From JAKFFN01 sp036675025 (lineage in GTDB: Bacteria > Sumerlaeota > Sumerlaeia > Sumerlaeales > Sumerlaeaceae): a stretch of 15,813 nucleotides of DNA. The position numbers and the translations under genes are program-made. The notes under the pieces were generated by a model, which made no database searches, had not been told where the DNA came from, and saw only the letters and a program-made list of their open reading frames with translations. This document shows, one piece after another, positions 1 through 7,018 of this stretch (position 1 is the stretch's first letter; each line of letters begins with the position of its first letter). The stretch lies in NCBI GenBank assembly GCA_036675025.1, contig JAKFFN010000018.1, forward strand, positions 1 to 15,813. The letters run 5' to 3'.

Positions 1-494
1 TTTTTCAGGGCTTCGTACCTGGCTTCAGGGTTTTGATCAGTCACCCGCTGGCTTCCGCGTACCTGCTCTAGTGCCTTCAAAATGGAGTCGCGGTTCACAC
101 CGTTCTGCGAAAGAACCTGGCTGGCTTGCGATGACCGTTGTTCAGCCAGCCCAATCAGCAGATGTTCGGTACTGGTGTAATCGTCCTTCAGGCGGTCGGC
201 TTCTTTTTCTGCCGTATCGATGGCCTGGCCCAGCGCCCGCGACAGGCTCGCCTGCGCCGCGGAAGCACCGCTTACCTTGGGCAGCTTCTCCAGGGCCTGC
301 AGCGCCAGCCCTGCCACTGTTTCCGGGCGCGCGCCAATGTTCTGCAGAACCGGCGGCACAATGCCATCTTCCTGTCGGCAAAGAGAAACCAGCAAATGCT
401 CCGGCGTAATCTCTGAGTGCCCCTGCTCGTTGGCAAGAGATTGGGCAGTCTGAAGTGCTTCTGCCGATTTCACAGTAAATTTGTCCGGACGCAT
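1..494 (-). CDS. clpB: ATP-dependent chaperone ClpB, N-terminal part (partial)
   Basis: This is the 5' end of a ClpB/Hsp104-type disaggregase, which with DnaK resolubilises aggregated proteins in the cytoplasm. About 164 residues are visible before the window edge cuts the gene. It starts MRPDKFTVKSAEALQTAQ and contains two Clp N-repeat motifs, EITPEHLLVSL near residue 28 and TSTEHLLIGL near 106. The visible part ends in the linker QRVTDQNPEARYEALKK, which in ClpB leads into the first AAA+ domain. These motifs separate ClpB from ClpA and ClpC. The ATG at 494-492 is supported by a GAGG ribosome-binding site (504-501) six bases upstream. The gene is divergent from the serine hydrolase at 674. 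I looked for a heat-shock (sigma-32-like) promoter or CIRCE element in the 179-base gap and saw no convincing one. Confidence 0.95.
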   Translation of the reverse strand, partial: MRPDKFTVKSAEALQTAQSLANEQGHSEITPEHLLVSLCRQEDGIVPPVLQNIGARPETVAGLALQALEKLPKVSGASAAQASLSRALGQAIDTAEKEADRLKDDYTSTEHLLIGLAEQRSSQASQVLSQNGVNRDSILKALEQVRGSQRVTDQNPEARYEALK

Positions 495-673
495 GCTTTT
501 CCTCGCTAATGGTTTGACGTGTTAACCCGCGTATCTGCAAGGATCATTCCATTGCCCAGCCCGGAACCTAGCCCAGCCATGCCCAAACGCCAAAACTGCC
601 ATTTAGCCCTTGTGGGTACGATCACAGGCCGGAAATAAAAGGTGATATCGCTGTAGAGCCGAAGAGGTAGCCA

Positions 674-2191
674 ATGAAATGCATACTCCTGACAGCAAAC
701 CTCCTGTATCTTTTGTGCGCCCAATCTGCTGCAGCCCAGTCAGTTTCGACACACGCAACTGCACCAGGCACTACGGTTTCGCATCAAATAGATACAAGTC
801 ATAACCGGGAAACCGATTTTATGAATGGAATGAACGTCACCCGTCTCGAAACCTTTATTGGAGAAGCCATGGCCGAGGCCATTGCATCCGGTGATACTCC
901 CGGCGGCGTTGTGGCTGTGATCCGTCTGCAACGGGAATTTGGCGGTGCAAACCAGCCTGGCGTGGTTTTCAAACAGGCCTACGGCAACCGCTCTGTGGCT
1001 CCGACCACAGAAACGGCGACATTGGACACGATCTATGATCTTGCCTCACTGACGAAGCCCATTGCTACGGCCACATCCGTAATGATGCTGGTAGAACAGG
1101 GCAAACTTCGCCTGACTGATTCTATCCAGAAATACATTCCCGAATTCAAAAACTCCGAGCAGGAAGAAGAGCAGAAACAACTGCTTGAGCGCCTGAAGAA
1201 GGCCATCGACCAGGGCAAGATTAAACCCGGCACCAGTCGCTGGGATACAGCCGACAACGAAACCGCTGACCTGCTGGCGAAAGCGCTGACCGCTATTCCT
1301 ACGCTGGAAGATAGCATTAGCGTCGCCAAGTCCTTCAACCTGCTGCCGAGGGATCGGGAGTCGATCACCATAAAGCACCTGCTTACCCACACCGCCGGGC
1401 TCCCATCGTTTCTGCGATACTATGAGAAATATCCGGAAAAGGGCGCCCGCCAGAAAATCATAAACGACATCGCAACCGGTGAACTTCGGGGGCCGGTAGG
1501 CGGACAGTTTGTCTACAGCGACCTGGGCTTTATCGTGCTGGGAGAGCTCGTGGAGCGCGTAAGCGGCAGGCCGCTGGATGTCTTTAGTCACGAGCAGATA
1601 TTTGCTCCCCTGGGAATGGACAACACCATGTTTACGCCACCAGATGAACTGAAGCCGCGAATCGCCCCCACTGAATGGCGTGCGGGGGAATCAACTGCGA
1701 CAGGTGAATCGGCCCAGCGGGAAATGATCCGCGGCGAAGTCCATGATGGCAACGCCTGGGTGCAAGACGGCGTCAGCGGCCATGCCGGCCTGTTTTCCAC
1801 GGTTGACGACCTCACCACGTACTTCACCATGCTCCTGAACAAAGGGTATTTCAACAATTCCTACCTGATGTCCCCTGCCACCATCGAGGCCATGACTGCC
1901 AATCATGCAGACCTGGGTCCTGACGGCCCCGGCCGCGGCTATGGCTGGGACTTGTCTTCCAGCTTTGCCGTGCAGAAGGGCGACATTTTCCGCACCGGTT
2001 ACGGCCATACCGGTTTCACCGGCACATCTGTTTGGGTTGTTCCTGAAGAAAAGCTTGCGATAATCATTCTGACCAACCGAGTTCACCCAGACGGTGAAGG
2101 CAACGTGTCGCATCTTCGCGCGAAAATCGCAAACATCGTAGCAGGAAGCATAATAAGATCTTACAAAGAACCAGCCCTGGAGAAGAATTAA
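674..2191 (+). CDS. Secreted serine hydrolase of the beta-lactamase/PBP4B (YfeW-like) family
   Basis: This 505-residue protein is a penicillin-binding-protein/class C beta-lactamase fold hydrolase. The catalytic SxxK is SLTK (125-128) in the context TIYDLASLTK. The second motif is YSD (281-283) in place of YxN, and the KTG box is HTG (445-447). The stretch RGEVHDGNAWVQDGVSGHAG (353-372) strongly resembles E. coli PBP4B/YfeW and similar hydrolases found with cell-wall amino-sugar genes. Residues 1-22 form a signal peptide with a likely AQS cleavage region, so it acts outside the cytoplasmic membrane. An extra charged segment lies at about 158-228. The ATG at 674 has AAGAGG at 662-667; a weak promoter TTGTGG (610-615)/AATAAA (634-639) is possible. 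Its TAA overlaps the next ATG (TAATG). Substrate is unknown: a peptidoglycan fragment or an ester is more likely than antibiotic resistance. Confidence 0.88.
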   Translation: MKCILLTANLLYLLCAQSAAAQSVSTHATAPGTTVSHQIDTSHNRETDFMNGMNVTRLETFIGEAMAEAIASGDTPGGVVAVIRLQREFGGANQPGVVFKQAYGNRSVAPTTETATLDTIYDLASLTKPIATATSVMMLVEQGKLRLTDSIQKYIPEFKNSEQEEEQKQLLERLKKAIDQGKIKPGTSRWDTADNETADLLAKALTAIPTLEDSISVAKSFNLLPRDRESITIKHLLTHTAGLPSFLRYYEKYPEKGARQKIINDIATGELRGPVGGQFVYSDLGFIVLGELVERVSGRPLDVFSHEQIFAPLGMDNTMFTPPDELKPRIAPTEWRAGESTATGESAQREMIRGEVHDGNAWVQDGVSGHAGLFSTVDDLTTYFTMLLNKGYFNNSYLMSPATIEAMTANHADLGPDGPGRGYGWDLSSSFAVQKGDIFRTGYGHTGFTGTSVWVVPEEKLAIIILTNRVHPDGEGNVSHLRAKIANIVAGSIIRSYKEPALEKN

Positions 2192-3186
2192 TGAAGGACC
2201 TTCGCATCGCAATCATCAGCTTTGAACACATGCACGCCACCTCTTACGCGGAATCGTTCGATCGCGTTAACGGTGCGCAGCTAGTTGCGATTGCCGACTC
2301 TGACCCCGAACGCCTGGAAATGGTGCGGGGCATGTATCCGCACGTACCGGCCTTCTACGGCGACTACAAAGCCATGCTGGACCATTCCGATATTGATGCG
2401 GTTATCATCTGTTCGTCCAATCGTGATCACCTGTCCATCGCCCAGGAATGCGCCGCCCGCGGAAAGCACATCCTCTGCGAAAAGCCCCTCGGCCCCACAG
2501 TAGAAGATAGCCAGGCTATCATCGATGCCGCTAAAAACGCCAACGTAACCCTGATGACGGCATTTCCGGTGCGCTTTAGCCCGTCCATCTGGGAGACCCG
2601 CCGCCTGATAAAGGACGGCCGCCTTGGCAAGGTGATCGGCGGCGCCTCATCCAACCACGGCAGCATGCCGGGCAGCTGGTTTGTTGAGAAAGAGAAGTCT
2701 GGCGGTGGTGCGGTAATTGACCACACTGTCCACGTGGTCGACGTCCTGCGCTGGATGATGGACGACGAGGTGGAGTCCGTTTATGCAGAGCATGCCACCC
2801 GCATGCATGACCTGAAGGTGGAAGACGTCGGCCAGTTGATCCTGAAATTCCGTAAAGGAGCAGTCATCAGCCTGGATACGAGCTGGTCGCGGCCAAAAAG
2901 CTACTCGATCTGGGGCGACGTAAAAATCTCCCTTAAGGGCGACAAGGCCAATGCCACGCTGAACTGCTTCCCCCAGCAAATCCACCATTATGATGATGCC
3001 CAGATGAAACATCGCGGCTTTAACATGGGCGAGGACCTGGACCAGCTGATGGTGCAGGAATTTGTGGACGCCGTACGCGAAGGCCGCGAACCGCTGGTGA
3101 CGGGCCTTGATGGCCTCAAAGCCGTAGAGGTGGCCATGGCCGCCTATGAGGCTGCCCGTACCGGCAAAGCCGTGCACCTGCACTAG
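2191..3186 (+). CDS. Gfo/Idh/MocA family NAD(P)-dependent oxidoreductase
   Basis: This 331-residue cytoplasmic protein has the usual two-domain layout: an N-terminal Rossmann domain (about 1-120) and a C-terminal alpha/beta substrate domain. The nucleotide-domain marker EKPLG is at 97-101 (catalytic-type Lys98). The active-site motif GGGAVIDHTVHVVD (171-184) supplies the Asp177/His181 pair typical of sugar and inositol dehydrogenases. The N-terminal loop reads IISFEHMHATSY rather than the common GxGxxGxxH; I recall related family members with SFxHxHAxSY, so this is a subfamily trait rather than damage. Its start overlaps the stop of the secreted hydrolase (TAATG), implying translational coupling and a shared process. 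Substrate cannot be read from the sequence; a sugar or amino-sugar derivative is the family expectation. Confidence 0.9.
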   Translation: MKDLRIAIISFEHMHATSYAESFDRVNGAQLVAIADSDPERLEMVRGMYPHVPAFYGDYKAMLDHSDIDAVIICSSNRDHLSIAQECAARGKHILCEKPLGPTVEDSQAIIDAAKNANVTLMTAFPVRFSPSIWETRRLIKDGRLGKVIGGASSNHGSMPGSWFVEKEKSGGGAVIDHTVHVVDVLRWMMDDEVESVYAEHATRMHDLKVEDVGQLILKFRKGAVISLDTSWSRPKSYSIWGDVKISLKGDKANATLNCFPQQIHHYDDAQMKHRGFNMGEDLDQLMVQEFVDAVREGREPLVTGLDGLKAVEVAMAAYEAARTGKAVHLH

Positions 3187-3218
3187 TATAACCGTTCGGA
3201 AAGTAAACTTATAACAAC

Positions 3219-3827
3219 CTATTGCTCCCGCCTGCGTTCCAGCAGGCGGCGCTTTACGTTTTGTACCTCTTCCGGGCTTAGCAGTCCGCTATCCACAAGT
3301 TGCTGGACATCAAGCGGCAGTTCCACCTGGGCCAGTTCTTCTTCAGAAATGGAATCAGCAGCCGGCTGAGGCGCCTGGGGTGAATCGCTTTGCGGAGGAA
3401 CCGCTGCAGACGGCGCCTGCGGGGCGCTTTCACCATACTGCTGGCTTTGCTGCTTCCCTGTCTCCGACTTGGCCTTGGCGGCCGCCAGCACCTCAAGCCG
3501 GCGCACCTCGGGATCAAGCATCAGGGCTTCCGCTGATTTAATTCCCAGCTTACGCCTCTCCGCCGCTTCTTTATCTTTCATCTGGCGCATCATCGCCTGC
3601 CCTACCCGCTCAAGCTCTTCCGGGGTCAGGATACCCTTTTTCTTGAGCGTCATAAGATCCAGCCCGCCTGAGGGCCTGATGTTTTCAGAACTTCCCATTT
3701 TGCCGCTAACCCGGCGATAAACGAGGAAAAAAAGCAAAATAGCAACCAGACCTATGAGGGAGTAGATAATCTGCCAGACTGTTGGTCCTACGGAATCTGT
3801 TTGCGCGTAGACATCAAGGGGGTTCAT
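3219..3827 (-). CDS. Single-pass membrane protein with two SHOCT-like modules (unknown function)
   Basis: This 202-residue protein has a short N-terminal segment, one transmembrane helix (about 17-37) and a positive YRRVSGK stop-transfer sequence, so most of the chain is cytoplasmic. Two copies of a short helical hairpin resembling SHOCT (short C-terminal) domains follow: LDLMTLKKKGILTPEELERV (57-76) and LDVQQLVDSGLLSPEEVQNV (172-191). They are separated by a charged helical region (about 80-122) and a Gln/Pro/Ala/Ser-rich linker (about 123-160). I chose the ATG at 3827-3825 because ACAGG (3839-3835) sits seven bases upstream; the in-frame ATG at 3845, six codons earlier, has no clear ribosome-binding site. 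The gene is divergent from the glutaminyl-cyclase-like gene. SHOCT modules are usually linked to oligomerisation or membrane-protein regulation, but function here is unknown. Confidence 0.75.
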   Translation of the reverse strand: MNPLDVYAQTDSVGPTVWQIIYSLIGLVAILLFFLVYRRVSGKMGSSENIRPSGGLDLMTLKKKGILTPEELERVGQAMMRQMKDKEAAERRKLGIKSAEALMLDPEVRRLEVLAAAKAKSETGKQQSQQYGESAPQAPSAAVPPQSDSPQAPQPAADSISEEELAQVELPLDVQQLVDSGLLSPEEVQNVKRRLLERRREQ

Positions 3828-3852
3828 AGAATAACCTGTTTTCAATACCGCG

Positions 3853-3872
3853 GCTGTCGCAATCTCGACAGC
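3853..3872. promoter_or_regulatory. Perfect inverted repeat between divergent genes (possible operator)
   Basis: GCTGTCG (3853-3859) and its exact reverse complement CGACAGC (3866-3872) are separated by six bases. The repeat sits in the 60-base gap between the start of the SHOCT-like gene (3827, minus) and the start of the M28/glutaminyl-cyclase gene (3888, plus). There is no following T-run on either strand, so it is not an intrinsic terminator. The location suits an operator for a dimeric regulator or a short leader hairpin. No regulator gene is adjacent. Confidence 0.4.
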
Positions 3873-3887
3873 AACGATTAAGCTTGG

Positions 3888-4847
3888 ATGTTTGAATCTG
3901 GTGGTGTGGGCTTTGTCAAATTGATCATGCTGTTACCAAGATATATCACCTTAACCGTATTTTTCCTGCTCATGAACAGTAATTTCACGGCACAGGCCCA
4001 GCAGCCTGCACAAACTGCCCGCTTCGACGGTGAACGCGCAATGGCAGACCTCATAAGACAGGTGGATGCCGGCCCGAGAATCCCCGGCTCGCCCGGTCTG
4101 GCGGCCACGCGTGACCTGATTCGAACGACTTTAGGTGAAGCAGGATTTGACGTACACACGCAGTCATTCACGACGACCTCTCCCCTGTTAGGTGTGCCCG
4201 TAGAAGGTGAAAACATCTTCGGGGTTTACCCTAAAGGAGCAAAGGTAAAATACATAATATCAGCCCATTACGATACCAGACCCTATGCTGATATGGACCC
4301 GGACCCGGCCCGACGTAAAGACCCGGTGCCTGGAGCCAACGACGGAGGCAGCGGTGTTGCGATTCTGCTGGAACTGGCCAGATGCCTTGCAAAAACACCT
4401 CCCACCCACGGAATCGCCCTTGTATTTTTTGATGTGGAAGATCACGGCGGCGCAGGCGATAGCATGGGGTTTTGCCTGGGATCCCGATATTTTGCTCGAA
4501 ACCTGCCTAGCCAAGTCCAGGGTTTTCAGCACGGTATAAACCTGGACATGGTAGGCGACGCCACTCTCAAGCTCCCCATGGAGGGATACTCACTGAATGG
4601 GGCTCCCAAGCTGACATTTGATCTCTGGCGCACAGGAAGTCAGCTTTATCCACAGACGTGGGTTAAGGCGCGGGGACCATCCATATATGATGATCACATG
4701 CCGTTCTTAGCACAAAAAATGAACTATATTGATGTGATTGATTTTGAGTATCAGCCATGGCATACCACGGCAGACACGCCTGACAAATGCTCAGCAAAGA
4801 GCCTTGAAATTGTTGGACATACAGTTCTAACCTTCATCCAGAACTGA
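3888..4847 (+). CDS. Secreted M28-family zinc enzyme, glutaminyl-peptide cyclotransferase-like
   Basis: This 319-residue protein has the M28 fold with features of animal-type glutaminyl cyclases, which convert N-terminal Gln to pyroglutamate. Motifs in order are SAHYDTRPYADMDPDP (125-140), PGANDGGSGVA (148-158; zinc-ligand Asp152), FFDVEDHG (180-187; acid/base Glu184 and ligand Asp185 where the human enzyme has Glu), NLDMVGD (218-224), YDDHMPF (267-273; like the DDHIPF of human QC) and WHTTADTPD (291-299; ligand His292). The hydrophobic stretch at about 20-38 ending TAQAQQ is a signal peptide. It would be better placed if translation began at the ATG at 3927 (MLLPRYI) or the GTG at 3906. No start has a strong ribosome-binding site, so the N-terminus is uncertain. 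An aminopeptidase activity cannot be excluded. Confidence 0.85.
   Translation: MFESGGVGFVKLIMLLPRYITLTVFFLLMNSNFTAQAQQPAQTARFDGERAMADLIRQVDAGPRIPGSPGLAATRDLIRTTLGEAGFDVHTQSFTTTSPLLGVPVEGENIFGVYPKGAKVKYIISAHYDTRPYADMDPDPARRKDPVPGANDGGSGVAILLELARCLAKTPPTHGIALVFFDVEDHGGAGDSMGFCLGSRYFARNLPSQVQGFQHGINLDMVGDATLKLPMEGYSLNGAPKLTFDLWRTGSQLYPQTWVKARGPSIYDDHMPFLAQKMNYIDVIDFEYQPWHTTADTPDKCSAKSLEIVGHTVLTFIQN
4646..4654 (+). promoter_or_regulatory. Perfect-consensus DnaA box inside the coding sequence upstream of dnaA
   Basis: TTATCCACA matches the classical DnaA-binding nonamer exactly. It lies 337 bases before the dnaA start, inside the glutaminyl-cyclase-like gene, where it also encodes part of LYPQT. 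A near match, CTATCCACA, is at 3289-3297. No cluster of boxes was found, so a replication origin is not claimed. It may be chance or a single autoregulatory site. Confidence 0.3.
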
Positions 4848-4982
4848 AACCGGTTGGAATATTAATTCCGGAAAATTGCCCTTGCAATCTCCGGTTCGCT
4901 ATATCAGGACAATCATTTCTCTGATCATGCTGTAGCCCCCTGACTGCATTTCATAATTTTTAATAAAAGTTGAGGATATCTC

Positions 4983-6365
4983 GTGCCATTGCCCATGCCC
5001 GTCGAACACCAAGTTTGGGAAAAAGCTTTGCAGCATCTGCAGAGCAACATGGATGATGAAGCCTTTGCGACCTGGCTGCGCCCTGCGCAGTTGCATGACA
5101 TTACAGATACCAGTGTTACGCTGAGCGTGCCCAGCCCTTTCTATAAGAACTGGCTTGCCTCTAACTACCGTGACGTTATCCTGGCTGCCTTGCGCGAGGT
5201 GACAGATCAGGATTACAGCGTCAGCTTTCTTGTGGAACCACGATCAGAAGTGGAGTTCAGCACTGCTGAAGCTTTGGAATCCTATCCCGGCGAGGCCAGC
5301 ACCGCTACAGAAGAACTTCCACTTGAGCTTCCCAAGTCCAGCTATCTCAATCCGAAATACATTTTTGACCGCTTTGTTGTGGGCGAAAGCAACCGCTTCG
5401 CTCATGCAGCCTGCCGACAGGTTGCTGATCCGAATTCGAAATCCTTTAATCCGCTGTTTCTCTACGGTGGCGTGGGACTGGGCAAAACCCACCTGATGAA
5501 CGCGATCGGCCACCAGCTGAAGGTGAGCAACCCGGTTGCTCGTATTCTTTATGTTAGCAGCGAACAGTTCATGAACACTTTCATCGAAGCCATCAGCCAG
5601 GGTAAGCAGGTGGAGTTCCGCGACCACTACCGCCGCGTTGACCTTCTCATGATCGATGACGTGCAGTTTTTCAGCGGCAAAGAACGTACGCAAACCGAGT
5701 TTTTCCATACGTTTAACGCACTGCATGATGCCGGTAAGAAAATCGTAATCTCCAGTGATCGGCCGCCAAAAGAACTGACCACACTGGAAGACCGCCTGAG
5801 AAACCGCTTCTCGTGGGGCCTTGTGGTGGATGTCATGCCGCCGGACCTTGAGACGCGCATCGCCATCCTCAAGAAGAAGGCCCACGAAGAGCAGATTTCA
5901 CTGCCTAATGATGTGATCCTCTACATCGCCGAACGTGTCCAGTCAAACATCCGCGAGCTTGAAGGCATCCTTGTCCGCCTGCGCGCTTATTCAGTGCTTC
6001 AGACGCAGCCTATCAGCCTTCAGCTGGCCAAGGATATCCTGGGTCACCTGCTGGATGGCGACGCGAACCGCCCTACAGATATTGAAGATATCATTGAAGT
6101 GGTTTGCTCTTACTTTGAGATCAAACGCACGGACCTGCTGGGTAGCAGCCGCCTGAAGAAGTTCAGCACGCCGCGCCACATTGCCCAGTATCTATCGCGC
6201 AAACTGACGACGCTTTCGTATCCGGAAATCGCACAGAAGTTTGGGGGGCGCGATCATACTTCGATTCTTCACGCGGTGCGGAAGATTGATGAGTCCATGA
6301 ACAATGACGAGAACCTGCGAAATCTGGTAGGTTACCTCACGCGGAAGGTCAAGGGAGCAGGCTAA
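4983..6365 (+). CDS. dnaA: Chromosomal replication initiator protein DnaA
   Basis: DnaA binds nonamer boxes at oriC, oligomerises with ATP and melts the origin. This 460-residue protein shows domain I (about 1-85, with FATWLRPAQ and SPFYKNWLASNY), a short acidic domain II (about 86-118), the AAA+ domain III (119-355) and DNA-binding domain IV (about 365-460). Walker A is GGVGLGKTH (162-170), Walker B LLMIDD (221-226), and the sensor/arginine-finger region RLRNRFSWGL is at 271-280. The family signature FGGRDHTSILHA is at 420-431. Translation begins at a GTG (4983) with TGAGGA (4971-4976) six bases upstream. A possible promoter is TTGCCC (4876-4881) with TATATC (4900-4905), 18 bases apart. Unusually, neither dnaN nor recF follows; gspG does. 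Confidence 0.97.
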   Translation: MPLPMPVEHQVWEKALQHLQSNMDDEAFATWLRPAQLHDITDTSVTLSVPSPFYKNWLASNYRDVILAALREVTDQDYSVSFLVEPRSEVEFSTAEALESYPGEASTATEELPLELPKSSYLNPKYIFDRFVVGESNRFAHAACRQVADPNSKSFNPLFLYGGVGLGKTHLMNAIGHQLKVSNPVARILYVSSEQFMNTFIEAISQGKQVEFRDHYRRVDLLMIDDVQFFSGKERTQTEFFHTFNALHDAGKKIVISSDRPPKELTTLEDRLRNRFSWGLVVDVMPPDLETRIAILKKKAHEEQISLPNDVILYIAERVQSNIRELEGILVRLRAYSVLQTQPISLQLAKDILGHLLDGDANRPTDIEDIIEVVCSYFEIKRTDLLGSSRLKKFSTPRHIAQYLSRKLTTLSYPEIAQKFGGRDHTSILHAVRKIDESMNNDENLRNLVGYLTRKVKGAG

Positions 6366-6366
6366 T

Positions 6367-6381
6367 CTACTGGCGCAGTAG
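6367..6381 (+). other. Short perfect hairpin just after dnaA
   Basis: CTACTG and CAGTAG pair perfectly around a GCG loop two bases after the dnaA stop. The following bases, TTGCTTACTT, are not a proper U-run, so this would be at best a weak terminator or an RNA-stabilising hairpin at the end of the dnaA message. Confidence 0.3.
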
Positions 6382-6442
6382 TTGCTTACTTCATATAGAG
6401 CGTTGAGAAATCAAGCGTTATAAAACTGGAGAGGATTTGGGT

Positions 6443-6880
6443 ATGTTTTTATCAGCAGTTCGCCATCAGCGGCGGGGATTTACTCTTATTGAGATCATGC
6501 TGGTGGTGGTAATCATTGGGATTCTGGCTGCCGTGATTGGGCCTAAGATGGCCGGGAAGACAAAGGGAGCGAAAGTTTCTGCTACCCGGCAGTCAATTAA
6601 GGCGCTGGAAACAACACTTGGTCTGTTTGAAATTCAATCCGGACGTTTCCCGACCACTGAAGAGGGGCTTAATGCTCTTCTTGAAAAGCCGTCGGACCTT
6701 TCTGACGAAGAATGGGATGGGCCCTACATAAAAGAGTTTCCGAAAGATGCTTTCGGCGAAGAGTTTGTTTATCGCTCTCCGGGTGATGTTACCTCAGATT
6801 ATGACCTGATCTCCAAGGGCTTTGACAAAAAAGAGGGTACCGAAGATGACCTCTCAAACGCTCCAAACGCTGAGAAGTAA
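6443..6880 (+). CDS. gspG: Type II secretion major pseudopilin GspG
   Basis: GspG subunits build the pseudopilus that drives substrates through the outer-membrane secretin. This 145-residue protein has the class III prepilin leader RRGFTLIEIMLVVVIIGILA, with cleavage expected between Gly12 and Phe13 and the conserved Glu17 at mature position 5. Downstream are PTTEEGLNALL (70-80), WDGPYIKEFPKDAFG (91-105), RSPG (111-114) and YDLISKGFDKKEGTEDDLSN (120-139), the C-terminal region that forms the calcium site in GspG. The ATG at 6443 is chosen because GGAGAGGA (6428-6435) is seven bases upstream; the in-frame TTG at 6437 would be too close. It stands alone, without other gsp genes, between dnaA and a terminator. 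The prepilin peptidase at 10200 could process it. Confidence 0.93.
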   Translation: MFLSAVRHQRRGFTLIEIMLVVVIIGILAAVIGPKMAGKTKGAKVSATRQSIKALETTLGLFEIQSGRFPTTEEGLNALLEKPSDLSDEEWDGPYIKEFPKDAFGEEFVYRSPGDVTSDYDLISKGFDKKEGTEDDLSNAPNAEK

Positions 6881-6888
6881 TTAAATCG

Positions 6889-6935
6889 AACGCCGCCGTC
6901 GCCAATGTTTTTGGCCGGCGGCGTTTTTCTTTTTT
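6889..6935 (+). terminator. Strong intrinsic terminator after gspG
   Basis: AACGCCGCCG (6889-6898) pairs perfectly with CGGCGGCGTT (6916-6925), with inner pairing possible between GCC (6901-6903) and GGC (6913-6915). A long T-rich tract follows (6924-6935), interrupted by one C. It begins nine bases after the gspG stop codon. Confidence 0.93.
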
Positions 6936-6974
6936 GACCACGGCATTTTCGGCAGCGCTGTATAGGTTCATTGA

Positions 6975-6991
6975 ACGGGCATTGCGCCCGT
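6975..6991 (+). promoter_or_regulatory. GC-rich hairpin in the lpxA leader
   Basis: ACGGGC (6975-6980) and GCCCGT (6986-6991) form a 6-bp stem with a five-base loop, 27 bases before the lpxA start. There is no T-run after it. It may be a leader structure or an operator half-site pair; no function is assigned. Confidence 0.3.
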
Positions 6992-7018
6992 AACCCTGAT
7001 TGAGAACGTATATCTATT

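Noticed and set aside
495..673. CIRCE or sigma-32 promoter upstream of clpB
   Set aside because: No match to the CIRCE inverted repeat or to CTTGAA/CCCCAT boxes at proper spacing could be found.
674..2191. AmpC-type antibiotic resistance beta-lactamase
   Set aside because: The motifs (YSD, HTG, VHDGNAW...GHAGLFS) fit PBP4B/YfeW-like hydrolases, and there is no ampR-like regulator nearby.
3187..3218. Terminator between the convergent Gfo/Idh/MocA and SHOCT-like genes
   Set aside because: No stem longer than three pairs was found in this 32-base gap.
4856..4869. GGAAT-ATTA-ATTCC hairpin after the glutaminyl-cyclase-like gene
   Set aside because: The stem is only five A/T-rich pairs with no T-run following, so it does not qualify as a terminator.
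4848..4982. Replication origin in front of dnaA
   Set aside because: The gap is AT-rich near its end but contains no DnaA boxes; one box inside the preceding gene is not enough.
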